DNA of 64,000 nt from assembly GCF_001422045.1 (NCBI RefSeq), contig NZ_LMLW01000008.1, forward strand, positions 1 to 64,000, given 5' to 3'. Positions 37,649 to 46,209 of the stretch are shown here, piece by piece. This stretch comes from Sphingomonas sp. Leaf242. GTDB taxonomy: Bacteria; Pseudomonadota; Alphaproteobacteria; Sphingomonadales; Sphingomonadaceae. Position 1 is the stretch's first letter; every line of letters begins with the position of its first letter. A program made the translations under genes and the position numbers. The notes below the pieces were generated by a model. It saw nothing but the letters and a program-made list of their open reading frames with translations, was not told where the DNA came from and ran no database searches.

Positions 37649-38302
37649 CTAGTCTCGCGCTGTGTCGAACTGCGCGCGCAGATCGGTCAGCGTCGATTGA
37701 ATATGGCTCGTCAGCAGCACCAGCATGCGATCGTCGTCGCGTGCGAGCCACGCGTCGAGCATCTGGCGATGCTCCAGATGCGCCCGATCCTCGCGCCCCG
37801 CCGGCCGCAGATGCGCGACGACATAGCGTTCCGCCAGGATCGCCAGCCGCTCGACCATCTGCGTGGTCAGCAGGCGACGGCCGGGACGGACCAGCGCGGT
37901 GTGGAACACGCGGTTGCGGATCGCGACCTCGGCCAGCCGCTCGCTCGCCGCGCTGTCCAGTTCTTCGAACGCCAGGATAGCCGCGACACGATCGTCGTCG
38001 TTGGCGACCGTCGCGGCATAGGCCGCAGCCTGCGGTTCGATCGCCAGCCGCAACGCGAAGATGTCGTTCGCCTCGTCCGCCGACATCGGCTGGACCGAAT
38101 AGCCGCGGTTCGCGTGGCTGGTCAGCAGCCCTTCCTGCTCGAGCCGCGCCAGCGCCTCGCGGAGCGGGATCTTGCTGACGCCGAGTTCAGTCGCCAGCGC
38201 ATCCTGGCGGATCGCAGTATGGCCGGCGAGCTTGCCGGTGACGATCTGCTCGCGGACGATCTCGAACACCTGCTCGGACAGGGTGCGGACGACGATACTC
38301 AT
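37649..38302 (-). CDS. GntR/FadR-type (FCD) transcriptional regulator
   Basis: A 217-residue regulator with an N-terminal winged helix (REQIVTGKLAGHTAIRQDALA; ELGVSKIPLREALARLEQEGLL) and a C-terminal FCD ligand domain with the metal-binding pattern RLAIEPQAA...NRVFHTAL...HLEHRQMLDAW. I start at ATG 38302. It lies between the epimerase and permease genes on the same strand and probably controls them. FCD regulators bind short palindromes with a GT-AC core; TCGTATACGA in the promoter at 40325-40334 is the obvious candidate. Confidence 0.92.
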   Translation of the reverse strand: MSIVVRTLSEQVFEIVREQIVTGKLAGHTAIRQDALATELGVSKIPLREALARLEQEGLLTSHANRGYSVQPMSADEANDIFALRLAIEPQAAAYAATVANDDDRVAAILAFEELDSAASERLAEVAIRNRVFHTALVRPGRRLLTTQMVERLAILAERYVVAHLRPAGREDRAHLEHRQMLDAWLARDDDRMLVLLTSHIQSTLTDLRAQFDTARD

Positions 38303-38365
38303 AGACGGAAGGCTCCGGGGACGGGATTGCGCCCCCTGCATAGCCCACACTTCATGAAATATAGC

Positions 38366-39364
38366 TCACGAAACTTGAAACCCGTTCCAAAAACGATCGT
38401 CGCGATCGATCCAGATCGTGTTGAACCCGGTCGCGATCGCCGATCCTTCGATCGACGGGATGATCGCCGGCGTATCGCCCAGCATGGTCTCGGCTTCGAC
38501 GCGCCCGATGAAGCGGCTGCCGATATAGCTCTCATGCACGAACCGGTCGCCGACCGACAATCGTGCCGTGTCAGCGAGATGCGCCAGGCGGGCCGAGGTG
38601 CCGGTGCCGCACGGACTGCGGTCGATCGCCTTGTCGCCATAGAATACCGCGTTGCGCCCGTCCGCCCCGTCGGTGCGCGGCACGTCGGCCCACAGCACAT
38701 GGCTGACGCCGCGGATCGTCGGGTCGAGCGGATGGACCGGCTCGAACTGTGCCCGCACCGCCTCGCGAACGCGACCACTGAGCGCGATGATCTCCGCCGC
38801 GCCGAGGTCGTCGAGCCCGGTATAGCGCCCCTGCGGTTCGACGATCGCGTAGTAATTGCCACCGTAGGCGACATCGATGCTGAGCGGGCCGATGCCCTCG
38901 ATTTCCACCGCGATCCCGCGTGCCGCGACATAGGCCGGCACGTTGGTGATCCGTACCGAGGTCACTTTCGCGCCCTCGGTCTCGTACGCCACGTCGATAA
39001 CGCCCGCAGGCACCTCGATCCGCAGCCTGCCCGGTACGGCCGGCTGGATCAGCCCATGTTCGAGCCCGAACGTCACCATCCCGATCGTGCCATGTCCGCA
39101 CATCGGCAGGCACCCGCTCGTCTCGATGAACAGGATGCCGATATCGGTATCGTCGCGCGTCGGCGGGTAGAGGAACCCGCCCGACATCATGTCGTGCCCA
39201 CGCGGCTCGAAGCAGAGTCCGGTGCGGATCCAGTCGAACCGGTTCATGAAATCCTGCCGCCGCTCCGACATCGACGCGCCCTTGAGCAGCGGCGCACCGC
39301 CCGCGACGAGGCGGACCGGATTGCCGGCGGTGTGGCCGTCGATGCAGAAGAAAGTGTGGCGCAT
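38366..39364 (-). CDS. 4-hydroxyproline 2-epimerase, proline racemase family
   Basis: This enzyme converts trans-4-hydroxy-L-proline to cis-4-hydroxy-D-proline. The 332-residue protein has both catalytic cysteines: Cys89 in LPMCGHGTIG and Cys252 in SPCGTGTSA. Two Cys exclude the 3-hydroxyproline dehydratase, which has Thr at the second site. The HDMMSGGF segment is typical of the epimerase branch. ATG 39364 overlaps the upstream deaminase stop as TGATG. With the divergent FAD dehydrogenase and the DHDPS-family deaminase it makes the first three steps of hydroxyproline breakdown. Confidence 0.92.
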   Translation of the reverse strand: MRHTFFCIDGHTAGNPVRLVAGGAPLLKGASMSERRQDFMNRFDWIRTGLCFEPRGHDMMSGGFLYPPTRDDTDIGILFIETSGCLPMCGHGTIGMVTFGLEHGLIQPAVPGRLRIEVPAGVIDVAYETEGAKVTSVRITNVPAYVAARGIAVEIEGIGPLSIDVAYGGNYYAIVEPQGRYTGLDDLGAAEIIALSGRVREAVRAQFEPVHPLDPTIRGVSHVLWADVPRTDGADGRNAVFYGDKAIDRSPCGTGTSARLAHLADTARLSVGDRFVHESYIGSRFIGRVEAETMLGDTPAIIPSIEGSAIATGFNTIWIDRDDRFWNGFQVS

Positions 39365-40290
39365 CAGCCGGATGCTAGCGCCGGCTCGGCGGCGGTCAAT
39401 GTCGGGCGGGTCGCCGCGGCCTTCTCGACCATCGCGATCACCTCGGCACGGCGTTCGCCGATCAGCGGATAGCGTGGCGGCAGGACGCGTTCGGAGCCGC
39501 GCCCCATGACCTGCTCGGCGAGCTTGATCGACTGGACCAGGTCATGCTCGGCATCGAGATGAAGCAGCGGCATGAACCAGCGATAGATCTCCATCGCCTT
39601 GGCATGATCGCCGCGCGCGAACGCGTTGACCAATTCGACCGATTCCCGCGGGAATGCGTTGGTAAGCCCGGAGACCCAGCCCTGCGCGCCAAGATACAGC
39701 CCTTCGAGCGCAACGTCGTCGAGCCCGGCGAACAGCACGTAGCGGTCGCCGAACGCGGTCTTCACGTCGGTGAAACGCCGCGTGTCGGGCGCCGATTCCT
39801 TGACCGCGACGATGTTCGCGACATCGACCAGCGCGGCGAGCACATCGTTGTCGATCAGCGTGCGATACGCGGGCGGGTTGTTATAGAGCATGATCGGCAG
39901 GCCGACCTGCTCGGCCACACCCTTGAAATGCGCCACCAGTTCGTGTGGCTTCGGCACATAGACCATCGGCGGCAGCAGCATCAGGCCGTCCGCGCCGGCC
40001 TTTTCGGCGGCTTGCGCATACCGGACGGCACGGCGCGTGTCGTATTCCGAGACGCCGGTGATGACCGGCACGCGGCCATCGACCGCCTCGACGATCGCGG
40101 TCAGCACTTCGACCTTTTCATCATAGTCGAACGAGTTATTCTCGCCGACCGTGCCGAGTGCGATCACCCCGGTCACACCGTCACGGATCAGGTCGTCGAC
40201 GACGCGCTGGGTGTCGGAGAGATCGACGCTCATGTCCTCGCGGATCTGCGTCGTTACGGCCGGAAATACGCCCTTCCATTCGACAGACAT
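39364..40290 (-). CDS. DHDPS-family lyase, probable pyrroline-4-hydroxy-2-carboxylate deaminase
   Basis: A 308-residue class I aldolase-fold protein. The Schiff-base Lys164 lies in IVAVKESAPDTRRF, and Tyr136 in IMLYNNPPAY. The substrate loop GTVGENNSF replaces the GTTGE of DapA. In hydroxyproline clusters this family converts delta1-pyrroline-4-hydroxy-2-carboxylate to alpha-ketoglutarate semialdehyde and ammonia. That fits the flanking epimerase and FAD dehydrogenase genes. The start has AGGAAGG about 10 bases upstream. It is the first gene of the minus-strand operon, with an operator-like palindrome 35 bases upstream. Confidence 0.9.
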   Translation of the reverse strand: MSVEWKGVFPAVTTQIREDMSVDLSDTQRVVDDLIRDGVTGVIALGTVGENNSFDYDEKVEVLTAIVEAVDGRVPVITGVSEYDTRRAVRYAQAAEKAGADGLMLLPPMVYVPKPHELVAHFKGVAEQVGLPIMLYNNPPAYRTLIDNDVLAALVDVANIVAVKESAPDTRRFTDVKTAFGDRYVLFAGLDDVALEGLYLGAQGWVSGLTNAFPRESVELVNAFARGDHAKAMEIYRWFMPLLHLDAEHDLVQSIKLAEQVMGRGSERVLPPRYPLIGERRAEVIAMVEKAAATRPTLTAAEPALASG

Positions 40291-40318
40291 TCGGTATCGA
40301 CCTTCCTGCGTTTCAAGA

Positions 40319-40338
40319 TATATATCGTATACGAATTC
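40319..40338. promoter_or_regulatory. Candidate GntR operator A in the divergent hydroxyproline promoter
   Basis: The 77-bp space between the divergent deaminase and FAD dehydrogenase genes holds TCGTATACGA (40325-40334), a perfect 10-bp palindrome with the GT-AC core typical of FCD regulators. The run TATCGTATAC is repeated exactly at 49792-49801, and TATCGTATA in reverse at 59954-59962. Confidence 0.65.
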
Positions 40339-40366
40339 GTTAAGTGCCGTGCAACAGGAGATTGGA

Positions 40367-41602
40367 TTGAAAACGATCGGTATCGTGGGGGGCGGCGTGG
40401 TCGGACTGTGCTGCGCCGTCGCGCTGCTCGACCGCGGCTATGACGTGAGTGTGTTCGAACGCGATGGCGATTACAACGCCGCATCCTGGAGCAATGCCGG
40501 GCACATCGCGGTCGAACAGGTCGAGCCGCTCGCCTCGCCCGCCGCGGTGCGCTCGGTGCTGAAGCGTCTGTTCAGCGTCGGCGGCGCACTGGGACTGCCG
40601 ATTGCTATGGCGGCGCACTGGCTACCGTTCGCCGCACGGCTGGTGGCGGCGTCGACCCCGGCGAAGTTCGCGGCGGGCACCGCAGCGCTGACCCCACTGC
40701 TCGCCGGCGCGATGCCCGCATGGCGCGATCTGGTCGGCACGCTCGGCGCGCGCGACCTGCTCCGCGAGGACGGCCATATCGTCGTCTGGGATACACCCGA
40801 AACTGCACGCGCCGGCCGCACCCATTGGTCGCGCGCTGCGATTGGCACGGCACGGATCGCGGACGCCGATCCCGAGGTGCTGCACCGGCTCGGCTTTCTC
40901 GCCGATCCGGTCGGCGGCGCGATCCGCTTTACGGGCAGCGGCCAGATCGCCGACCTTCGCGTGCTCGCGAAGACACTGGAGGCCGCGGTCGAGGCACGCG
41001 GTGGCCGGATCGTCCGCCAGGCGGCGCGGTTGGCCGACGATTCAGGACGGATCCTCATCATCGGCCACGATGTCGATCAGCTACTCGTGACCGCAGGCGT
41101 CCGCTCTCGCGCACTGCTCGAACCGCTCGGCTACCGCGTGCCGATGATCGCCGAGCGCGGCTATCATATCCGCGCGCGTGCCGATGGCTGGCCGGCCGAC
41201 CTGCCGCCGGTCGTGTTCGAGGATCGCTCGATGATCGTCACGCGCTATGCGGAGTGCGTCCAGGCGGCGAGCTTCGTCGAGCTCGGCGATCCCGACGGTC
41301 CGCCCGATCCGCGCAAATGGGACCGGCTGGAGCATCATGTCCGATCGCTCGGCCTGCCGATCGAGGGGCCGTTCACGCGCTGGATGGGGGCCAGGCCGAC
41401 GCTGCCCGACTATCTCCCCGCGATCGGCCGCTCGACGCGCCACGCAAATCTCGCTTATGCCTTTGGTCATCAGCATCTCGGGCTCACGCTCGCGCCGGTG
41501 ACCGCGACGCTCGTCGCGGCGATGCTGGCGGGGGAGACCCCGGCGGTGCCGCTCGCGCCGTTCGACCTCGACCGCTTCGGCAAAAAAGGACCTCACGCAT
41601 GA
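40367..41602 (+). CDS. FAD-dependent D-amino acid dehydrogenase, probable D-hydroxyproline dehydrogenase
   Basis: A 411-residue flavoprotein of the DAO/DadA type. The dinucleotide motif GIVGGGVVGLCCAVALLDRG (residues 4-23) is followed by VSVFERD. The C-terminal LPDYLPAIGRSTRHANLAYAFGHQHLGLTLAPVTA binds the flavin. It probably oxidises cis-4-hydroxy-D-proline to delta1-pyrroline-4-hydroxy-2-carboxylate, between the epimerase and deaminase steps. The start is TTG 40367, placed by an AGGAG six bases upstream; no ATG fits. The stop overlaps the M24 peptidase start as ATGA. Confidence 0.91.
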   Translation: MKTIGIVGGGVVGLCCAVALLDRGYDVSVFERDGDYNAASWSNAGHIAVEQVEPLASPAAVRSVLKRLFSVGGALGLPIAMAAHWLPFAARLVAASTPAKFAAGTAALTPLLAGAMPAWRDLVGTLGARDLLREDGHIVVWDTPETARAGRTHWSRAAIGTARIADADPEVLHRLGFLADPVGGAIRFTGSGQIADLRVLAKTLEAAVEARGGRIVRQAARLADDSGRILIIGHDVDQLLVTAGVRSRALLEPLGYRVPMIAERGYHIRARADGWPADLPPVVFEDRSMIVTRYAECVQAASFVELGDPDGPPDPRKWDRLEHHVRSLGLPIEGPFTRWMGARPTLPDYLPAIGRSTRHANLAYAFGHQHLGLTLAPVTATLVAAMLAGETPAVPLAPFDLDRFGKKGPHA

Positions 41603-42774
41603 CCATCGGCGGATCATCGATACCCGACGAGCTGGCGTCCATCGCCCCCTGGGCGGACTGTGCGCCACCGATCACGCTGGCCGAGCGCACCACGAGGCTC
41701 GACAAGGCGCGCGCGCTGACCGAGGCGGCGGGCGCCGACGCGCTGCTGATCGGCGCCGGGGCGAGCCTGCGCTATTTCGCGGGTGTGCCCTGGGGCGCGA
41801 CCGAGCGGCTGGTCGCGCTGCTGCTGCCGGTGAAGGGCCAGCCGGTCCTGATCTGCCCGCGCTTCGAACAGGGGTCGCTGGAGGCCGTGGTCGAAATCGA
41901 CGCCGACCTGCGTCTCTGGGAAGAGGACGAGAGCCCGTATGCGCTGGTTGCCGACGCGGTCGGCGGCCGCCTGCTGCTCGACCCGCAGCTTCCCTACGGG
42001 ATGGCCAGCGCGCTCGCCGCCACCGGGCTCGATGTTGCCGATGGAGCGTCGGTGATAGACGCGTGCCGGATGATCAAGAGCCCCGCCGAACTCGCATTGC
42101 TGAGCCAGGCCAAGGCGATGACGCTCGATGTCCAGCGCCGCGCCGCACGCATCCTCCATCCCGGCATCGCCGCCAGCGCGGTGATCCGCTTCATCGACGA
42201 CGCGCACCGCGCGATCGGATCCTCCGGCTCGTATTTCTGCGCTGTCCAGTTCGGCCACGCGACCGCGTTCCCGCATGGCCTTCCCGGCGACCAGCTGCTC
42301 GAGGAGGATCAGCTCGTGCTGATCGACACCGGCTGCCAGGTCGAGGGCTATCATTCCGATATCACGCGGACCTACGCGTTCGGCCAAGTCGGCGATGAGG
42401 CACGCGCGATCTGGGACATCGAGCACGAGGCGCAAGGAGCCGCGTTCGCTGCAGTCGAGCCGGGCGTGCCGTGCGAGGCGATCGACTATGCCGCCCGCGC
42501 GGTGCTGGAGAAGGCCGGGCTCGGCCCCGACTACCGCCTGCCCGGCCTGTCGCATCGCACCGGCCACGGCATCGGCCTGTCGATCCACGAGCCCGCCTAT
42601 CTGGTCCGCGGCGACCGCACGCCGCTAGCGCCGGGGATGTGTTTCTCGAACGAACCGATGATCGTAGTGCCCGACCGCTTCGGCATCCGGCTGGAGGATC
42701 ATTTCCACGTCACCGAGACCGGCGCCGCCTGGTTCACCGACCCGCAACCCTCGATCGACCGCCCGTTCGGCTGA
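41599..42774 (+). CDS. M24 family Xaa-Pro peptidase, prolidase-like
   Basis: A 391-residue two-domain M24 peptidase with a creatinase N-domain. Its metal ligands are seen as Asp in VLIDTGCQV and YHSDITRTY, His in GLSHRTGHGIGLSIHEPAY, Glu in FSNEPMIV and Glu in IRLEDHFHVTETG. It lacks a signal peptide. Coupling to the hydroxyproline dehydrogenase (ATGA overlap) suggests that it releases proline or hydroxyproline from imported di- or oligopeptides in the cytoplasm. Whether it is a dipeptidase or an aminopeptidase cannot be decided from sequence. Confidence 0.9.
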   Translation: MTIGGSSIPDELASIAPWADCAPPITLAERTTRLDKARALTEAAGADALLIGAGASLRYFAGVPWGATERLVALLLPVKGQPVLICPRFEQGSLEAVVEIDADLRLWEEDESPYALVADAVGGRLLLDPQLPYGMASALAATGLDVADGASVIDACRMIKSPAELALLSQAKAMTLDVQRRAARILHPGIAASAVIRFIDDAHRAIGSSGSYFCAVQFGHATAFPHGLPGDQLLEEDQLVLIDTGCQVEGYHSDITRTYAFGQVGDEARAIWDIEHEAQGAAFAAVEPGVPCEAIDYAARAVLEKAGLGPDYRLPGLSHRTGHGIGLSIHEPAYLVRGDRTPLAPGMCFSNEPMIVVPDRFGIRLEDHFHVTETGAAWFTDPQPSIDRPFG

Positions 42775-42786
42775 CTCGCCGCCTTC

Positions 42787-42870
42787 CCGTCATCCTGGGC
42801 TCGACCCAGGATCCAGAGCCACCGATGCCATCACTCGAGGCTCTGGATCCCAGCTTTCGCTGGGATGAGG
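42787..42870. repeat. Palindromic intergenic repeat, family 1 diverged copy
   Basis: cgtcatcctgggctcgaccc aggatccagagcc (42788-42820) faces ggctctggatcccagctttc gctgggatgagg (42839-42870). The outline matches the elements at 3035 and 6049 (cgtcatcctg... ggatccaga), but the inner bases differ. It lies between the convergent M24 peptidase and GH43 genes. Confidence 0.75.
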
Positions 42871-42897
42871 GGTTAGTCGGAAGGCGGTTCCTTCCAA

Positions 42898-44457
42898 TTA
42901 GTCGCAGGGCGGCGCAGGCTTGGCAGACGGATTGCGTGTCACGACAGCATGCGCATGGGGCGTCAGCGCCTCCCATTCCTGCACCGCGACGCCGGCATGC
43001 CCCCGAGCATCGCTCGACGTCTCGAACACCGCGCGCAGGCACCGCGTCGTCACCGGCGCAAAGCTTGTGGACTGGACCCCGGCCACCCCCGTGCCGAACC
43101 CGTGCGCCCGCCGCACCGGTTTCCAGCCGCGATCCCAATATTCCAGCCACCAGCGCTTCGGCGGCGCAATCCCGGTACGCGATCCCGCCGCCCGATCCGC
43201 CCAGAAGCGCACGCGCGCGCCGTTCAGCGTCACGGAAGCATCCCAGCGATACGCGATCCACTGCCGCGCCGGCCCCGCCCGGCTCCCCCACATATCCGGC
43301 GGCAGCGGGTTCGCCCGCACGATCCCGTCGTTCAGCGCGGCCAGCCAATAGCGCACCGGCACCGGCTCGTTCGACGCTTCGGCCGTCGCCGCACCGGCGA
43401 TATTGCGCGACGGCGACAGCGCCGGCCGAGCGCGCCGCGTCGCCACCACCGGCAGGATCGCGGCGGGCGTCACGCTGTCGTCGAACAGCATCGGATCGAT
43501 CGCGACGCTGCGCCGGAAATGCCCGCCGCCGACCGCATCGGCGGTGTGATACGCCAGATACCAGCGCCCTTTGAAGTCCACCGCGCCCGGATGCGAGGTG
43601 GTCGACGACACCGGCTTCAGCACGACGCCGCGATACGTCCACGGCCCCATCGGCGACGGCGCGGTCCCGTAAGCGATGCACGCATGATAGATCGCCGGGG
43701 TACAGTCCGAACCCGGTCCCGCGGTATTGCCGGCGTACAGCATGTAATAGACGCCGCGCCGCTTCATGATCCACGGCGCTTCGAAGAACCCGGTCAGCCC
43801 GGTGATCCGCCGCTCGGGGCCGATCGGCGTCACCATGTCGCGCGCGAGCTCAACGCCGCGCAGTTCGCCGAACGTCCCCCAATAGAGATACACGCGGCCG
43901 TCGTCGTCGATCAGCACGGTCGGATCGATGTTCTGGATGTCGTTGCGCACCGGCACGCGCTGCGAGACGATCGGGCCCGACGGATGCGCGTCGCGCCACG
44001 GTCCGGTCGGGCTGTCCGCAACCGCGACGCCGATCGCGAACCGGTCCTCGGCATCGCTGTCTTTCTCGACCACCGGCGCGTAGAGATACAGCCGTCCGTT
44101 CCGCGCCTGGACGATCTGCCCGGCATAGGCGCGCGCGGGCTCGGCCCAGGCGAACACCGTCTCGGGCCGTGCGATCGCCGGATAATGGACCCAGTCGCCC
44201 GACGCGGGATCCTTGGTCGACAGCAGCTGCCATTCCTTCATCACGAAGTCGTCGACGTCCGCCGCCGCCTCGTCGCGTCCGGCCAGAATCCAAAGCGTAT
44301 CGCCGATCACCACCGGCGCCGGATCGGTCGAATAATACCCGTCGGCGAGGATCGGATTGCCCGGCGCATGGATGTGCGTCCCCCGCGGCATATCCTGCGC
44401 CAGCCCGGCGGAGGCGATCAAGCCGACCGCCGCGAGCCAGCGCTTATTCCTCGTCAG
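42898..44457 (-). CDS. Glycoside hydrolase family 43 protein, exported
   Basis: A five-bladed GH43 enzyme, typically an alpha-L-arabinofuranosidase or xylosidase. The catalytic base Asp is in YYSTDPAPVV, the pKa-modulating Asp in NIDPTVLIDDDGRVYLYWG, and the acid Glu in TGFFEAPWIMK. About 170 residues follow as a beta-sandwich-like module. The first normal start, TTG 44421, would cut the signal peptide. The frame reads on upstream as LTRNKRWLAAVGLIASAGLAQD, a good signal peptide, from a CTG at 44457 that has AAGGGG upstream. I use this CTG tentatively; it overlaps the DUF885 gene by 14 bases. Confidence 0.85.
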   Translation of the reverse strand: MTRNKRWLAAVGLIASAGLAQDMPRGTHIHAPGNPILADGYYSTDPAPVVIGDTLWILAGRDEAAADVDDFVMKEWQLLSTKDPASGDWVHYPAIARPETVFAWAEPARAYAGQIVQARNGRLYLYAPVVEKDSDAEDRFAIGVAVADSPTGPWRDAHPSGPIVSQRVPVRNDIQNIDPTVLIDDDGRVYLYWGTFGELRGVELARDMVTPIGPERRITGLTGFFEAPWIMKRRGVYYMLYAGNTAGPGSDCTPAIYHACIAYGTAPSPMGPWTYRGVVLKPVSSTTSHPGAVDFKGRWYLAYHTADAVGGGHFRRSVAIDPMLFDDSVTPAAILPVVATRRARPALSPSRNIAGAATAEASNEPVPVRYWLAALNDGIVRANPLPPDMWGSRAGPARQWIAYRWDASVTLNGARVRFWADRAAGSRTGIAPPKRWWLEYWDRGWKPVRRAHGFGTGVAGVQSTSFAPVTTRCLRAVFETSSDARGHAGVAVQEWEALTPHAHAVVTRNPSAKPAPPCD

Positions 44458-46207
44458 GATAGGGCCCCTTGCCGCCCGCCGCTATCAACTGGTCGGTGCG
44501 CGCCTCGATCACCGGCACCGGCACCGATCCCATCTCGAGCATCGCGTCGTGGAAGGCGCGGATGTTGAACTTCGCGCCGAGCGTGTCCTGCGCCTTCTTC
44601 CGCGCGGTCTGGAACGCGATCTGCCCCATGTAATAGGACAGCGCCTGCCCCGGCCACGCGATGTAGCGGTCGACCTCGGTTTCGATCTCGTGGTTCGACA
44701 GCGCGGTATTGTCGTGCAGATACTCCTGCGCCTGCTTCCGGCTCCACCCCTTGGCATGGATGCCGGTATCGACCACCAGCCGCGCTGCGCGCCACGCCTG
44801 ATAGCTCAACATCCCGAACAGATCGTACGGCGTCTCGTACATCCCCATGTCCTCGCCGAGCGTCTCGCAATACAGCGCCCAGCCCTCGCCATAGACCGAC
44901 AGATACGTGTCGCGCCGGAACGCCGGCAGCGTCTTGTTCTCGGATGCGAGCGGCATCTGGAACGCGTGCCCCGGCGCACTTTCATGCAGCGTCAGCGCCA
45001 CTTGCGAATAGAAGGGCCGCGACGGCAGGTCGTAGGTGTTGACCAGATAGATTCCCGGCCCGCCGCGCCCGCCGGTGTAGAACGGCGCGATGTCCGCGGG
45101 CACCGGCTTGATTGCGAACCGGCTGCGCGGCAGATGCCCGAACCACGACGACGCCTTGCCGTCGAACGTCTTGGCGATCCACGCCGCGCGATACAGCAGT
45201 TCGTTCGGCGTCTTGGGATAGAATTGCGGATCGGTACGCAGGTGGTTGAAGAACGCCTGCAGATCGCCCTGGAACTTCACGCTGCGCATCACGCCATCCA
45301 TGCGGCCGCGGATCTTGGCGATCTCGGCGAGCCCGAGCGCGTGGATCTGCTCGGGCGTGATGTCCTGCGTGGTGTATTCGCGGACCTTCGACAAATAATA
45401 GGCCTTGCCGTCGGGCAGGCCGTACGCTGCCAGCCCCTCGCGAGCGTGCGGAATATACTCGGTGCGCAGGAACTTCAGCAATGTCGCATAGGCCGGCACG
45501 ACCGCCTGCGAGATCGCCGCGGTCCCCTCGGCCCTGAGCGCGGCCTGATCGGCGGCGGGGATCGTCGACGGGAAGGTCTTGAACGGTTCGTAGAACGGCG
45601 ACTCCTGCGGCGTCTTCGCGTCCGCAACCTGCGCGACGCCGTTGTCGCGGCCCGTCAGAGTCACCCGCGCCGGCGTGAACCCGCGTGCGAGCCCGGCGCG
45701 CATGTTGTCAGTCTGCTGGTCGAAATAGCGCGGGATCTGGCGCATCACCGCGATATAGTCGCGATAGTCCTTCATCGACTTGAAAGTGCCGCGGGCGCCC
45801 TCGGCGACATCGCCCCAGAAGCTCGTATCCGCGGTCAGCGGCTTCTCGTAATCGCGAAAGCGTTGCTCGGCGAGCAGCGCGTCGATCTGCTGCGCATAGA
45901 CCGCATAATTGACGCGATTGGCAGGCGAGAGTGTCGCCGGTGCGATCGCCGCCAGTTGTCGCGACACGTCGGTCCACCGCGCGAGGCGCTCCGCCTGCGC
46001 CTTGGGGCCGACATCGGGCAGGCGCGCCGCAGCGGTCGGGTTATCCTCGCCCTGCGCGAACTGGAGTTGCCGCCACGCATATTCCGCCGTGTAGAGCGCC
46101 TTGAACCGCGCATCCGCCGACGTTGCCGCCGCGGCCTTAGGAGCCTTTGGAGGCACCGCCCCCGCCGCAGTCGAGCCCAGCGCGAGCAGCAGGATCATCG
46201 CCTTCAT
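44444..46207 (-). CDS. Exported DUF885-family protein, putative metallopeptidase
   Basis: A 587-residue protein with a signal peptide (about 1-18) and the DUF885 pattern. The zinc-like motif LTLHESAPGHAFQM (HExxxxH) lies near residue 400, followed by YGEGWALYCETLGEDMG, where a Glu could be the third ligand. DUF885 proteins are probable zinc peptidases of the periplasm. I use ATG 46207, which has AGGAG eight bases upstream; ATG 46213 overlaps the preceding gene as ATGA. It lies between the imine reductase and GH43 genes in one overlapping operon, which links peptide and glycan breakdown. Confidence 0.87.
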   Translation of the reverse strand: MKAMILLLALGSTAAGAVPPKAPKAAAATSADARFKALYTAEYAWRQLQFAQGEDNPTAAARLPDVGPKAQAERLARWTDVSRQLAAIAPATLSPANRVNYAVYAQQIDALLAEQRFRDYEKPLTADTSFWGDVAEGARGTFKSMKDYRDYIAVMRQIPRYFDQQTDNMRAGLARGFTPARVTLTGRDNGVAQVADAKTPQESPFYEPFKTFPSTIPAADQAALRAEGTAAISQAVVPAYATLLKFLRTEYIPHAREGLAAYGLPDGKAYYLSKVREYTTQDITPEQIHALGLAEIAKIRGRMDGVMRSVKFQGDLQAFFNHLRTDPQFYPKTPNELLYRAAWIAKTFDGKASSWFGHLPRSRFAIKPVPADIAPFYTGGRGGPGIYLVNTYDLPSRPFYSQVALTLHESAPGHAFQMPLASENKTLPAFRRDTYLSVYGEGWALYCETLGEDMGMYETPYDLFGMLSYQAWRAARLVVDTGIHAKGWSRKQAQEYLHDNTALSNHEIETEVDRYIAWPGQALSYYMGQIAFQTARKKAQDTLGAKFNIRAFHDAMLEMGSVPVPVIEARTDQLIAAGGKGPYPDEE

Positions 46208-46209
46208 CG

